Shown here piece after piece: positions 62,713-64,000 of a stretch of 64,000 nt of DNA. Positions within the stretch are counted from its first letter, which is position 1; each line of letters opens with the position of its first letter. The notes beneath the pieces are model-generated. The model had not been told where the DNA came from. It searched no databases and saw only the letters and a list, made by a program, of their open reading frames with translations. The position numbers and the translations under genes are program-made. The stretch covers positions 1 to 64,000 of the forward strand of contig NZ_JANHDH010000005.1 of the NCBI RefSeq assembly GCF_026616195.1. The letters run 5' to 3'. The stretch is from Haloarchaeobius amylolyticus (lineage in GTDB: Archaea > Halobacteriota > Halobacteria > Halobacteriales > Natrialbaceae).

Positions 62713-64000
62713 CCTCGTCCTCCAGACCAGTGAGACACCGGTCGACCAGCTTGCCGAGTGGCTACTGAATCCCACGAGTCTCGAAGGCGCTCTTCTCTAT
62801 CTGCTTGGAGTCACCATCCTCGGAGTCGTTGGGAGAACGCTATCGAACCGATTCAATGACGACGAAGACGAAGTAGCGGAGGTAGAATTCTCGGATGTAC
62901 TCGATGAGGAGACGCTGGCAGCAGGCGCTACTGAGGGGCAGATCCTCGACGACATCGCAGAGTCCCACAAGTCGGTGATTGCCCCGGCAGCAATCGAGTG
63001 GGAGACTCGCGCCGCCCATGTGGGCGAGCAGTGGACGAGAACGCTCTACATTGCAGACTATCCAGACTACCCGAGTGATGGCTTCCTGAGCGACCTCTTC
63101 GAACTGACCGACGTCCAGTTTGACCTGACGGCCCATCTCACACCGAAGAATCAGGACCGGGCACGAGCGGAACTACAGGAACTCGCGGATGATCTCCAGG
63201 TCGACGCCGACCTCGAACAGAGCGTGCGGAGCGCCTACCTGCAGGCGCGCGCCAGTGAAGCCGCAGAGACCTACACCGTCGTCGAGGATGGCGCACGGGT
63301 GTTCGGCCTTGGGATGTTCATCACGGTCCGGGCAGACGACAAGGAGGCCCTCACGGAGTCGGTTCGGAAGATCAAGAGCGCGCTGCGTGACGATCCGGCG
63401 AATCTCACGCCGAAGACCGCCATCTGTCGTCAGGACCTCGCCCTGCAATCTGCCGCTCCGATTGGCACGAACGTCTTCGAGCGCGAGTCCATCGCCCTCG
63501 GCGGGGCCATTGGAGCATTGCTCGCCTCGCCACATAACGCGACAATCCTTGAGGAAGGCGGCGTGGAGTTCGGCATCCACAAGGACAACCAGAGTCCGGT
63601 CGTCATCGACCCCTTCGCCCGTGAGAACGGCTACGCCATGTTCACCGTCGGCGACACCGGCTCAGGGAAGTCGTTCGGGTCGAAACAGAACTTCATCCGC
63701 TCAATCGAGCAGAGCAAGGACCGCATCGGCATCATTCTCGAACCGCTGAACAACTGGGCTGGCGTCTCAGAGGCACTCGGTGCTAAGCGGATCACGGTCG
63801 GTGGGACACGCGGGTTGAACCCGCTGGAGATTCGTGAAACCCCAGAACACGTCCAGCGTGCGATGGGTGACGACGCCAGTCCGTTCAACGAGAAGCTCGA
63901 CGACTCGATGAGCTTCCTTGCGAACTTCTTTTCGCTCCGCGGTATCGAACTCAAAGACCGGCGAACCACGCTCGAACTCGGACTGCGTCACGCGTATAAG
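62705..64000 (+). CDS. virB4: VirB4/TraC-like conjugation ATPase (partial, runs off the window)
   Basis: The frame is open from ATG 62705 to the window edge: 432 codons without a stop. After a membrane segment (residues about 25-45) and a linker comes a VirB4-like middle domain (YTVVEDGARVFGLGMFITVRA, then PIGTNVFERESIALGGAIGALLASP). Walker A GDTGSGKS lies at residues 316-323 and is followed by LNNWAGVSEALGAKRITVGG. It should power substrate transfer or pilus assembly for conjugation. The second ATP-binding motif and the end lie outside the window. Confidence 0.85.
   Translation, partial: MNSLVLQTSETPVDQLAEWLLNPTSLEGALLYLLGVTILGVVGRTLSNRFNDDEDEVAEVEFSDVLDEETLAAGATEGQILDDIAESHKSVIAPAAIEWETRAAHVGEQWTRTLYIADYPDYPSDGFLSDLFELTDVQFDLTAHLTPKNQDRARAELQELADDLQVDADLEQSVRSAYLQARASEAAETYTVVEDGARVFGLGMFITVRADDKEALTESVRKIKSALRDDPANLTPKTAICRQDLALQSAAPIGTNVFERESIALGGAIGALLASPHNATILEEGGVEFGIHKDNQSPVVIDPFARENGYAMFTVGDTGSGKSFGSKQNFIRSIEQSKDRIGIILEPLNNWAGVSEALGAKRITVGGTRGLNPLEIRETPEHVQRAMGDDASPFNEKLDDSMSFLANFFSLRGIELKDRRTTLELGLRHAYK

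Noticed and set aside
61747-62775. 342-codon minus-strand frame opposite the VirB3/VirB4-N-like gene
   Set aside because: Shadow frame: the plus strand is a coupled conjugation operon with overlapping starts and stops, and the minus frame has no motif.

Overview
The window reads as part of a large plasmid, or an integrated plasmid-like element, of a halophilic archaeon (class Halobacteria). The evidence is: very acidic predicted proteins; archaeal TFB, TBP and Orc1/Cdc6 proteins; Tat signal peptides ending in a lipobox cysteine; TATA boxes a few tens of bases before start codons; and GC-rich core genes interrupted by AT-richer cargo. I saw no rRNA, tRNA or CRISPR array. The genus cannot be named from the sequence alone.

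Layout. (1) 0-23 kb holds plasmid core genes: OB-fold DNA-binding proteins, an ArdC-like antirestriction protein, TFB, a SWIM zinc-finger protein and small wHTH proteins. Several carry a shared GC-rich leader element. Between them lie AT-richer cargo genes for exported or membrane proteins (a HExxH protease, Tat lipoproteins, a TSP3-repeat protein and a six-helix membrane protein). A second copy of the core set is decaying at 15.1 kb (frameshifted OB-fold gene) and 19.8-20.7 kb (SWIM and TFB pseudogenes). (2) 22-26.2 kb: a HEPN/MNT-type toxin-antitoxin pair, then a replication origin with about twelve ORB-like repeats in both orientations around an AT-rich stretch, followed by orc1/cdc6. (3) 26.8-50.3 kb: a defence island. 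(4) 50.4-52.1 kb: a ParA partition operon with an 8-bp-phased array of TGAWTCA heptamers. (5) 52.2-57.5 kb: a tyrosine recombinase, a Fic/Doc-like protein, exonuclease VII subunits and small repeated genes. (6) 57.5 kb to the end: a conjugation-type secretion cluster (pilin-like, large surface protein, Tat lipoprotein, VirB6-like and a VirB4-like ATPase that runs off the window).

The defence island is the highlight. It holds all five genes of a class 1 DISARM system: drmD (SNF2 helicase), drmMI (adenine methylase with an N-terminal nuclease-like domain), and the divergent drmA-drmB-drmC. Interleaved or adjacent are genes not in the published core: an HNH_2 protein with a possible modification-sensing N-terminal domain, a divergent TATA-binding protein, a CBS-HEPN protein, an Nmad3-like modification-associated protein, an unrecognised partner, a Mig-like mismatch glycosylase, a C5-cytosine methylase, and a second C5 methylase fused to a HhH-GPD glycosylase-like domain. 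A perfect 14-bp inverted repeat abuts the drmA promoter. My reading is an extended DISARM locus that combines adenine and cytosine modification, repair of deaminated methylcytosine, modification-dependent cleavage and its own transcription control. Everything beyond the DISARM core is inference from sequence and neighbourhood.

Two dispersed regulatory families link the modules: six TTAACCAAC-N22-24-GTTGGTTAA inverted repeats (7.4, 20.8, 21.9, 23.7, 24.2 and 56.7 kb) and six TTTATC/CCCCTGAGGGG leader elements.
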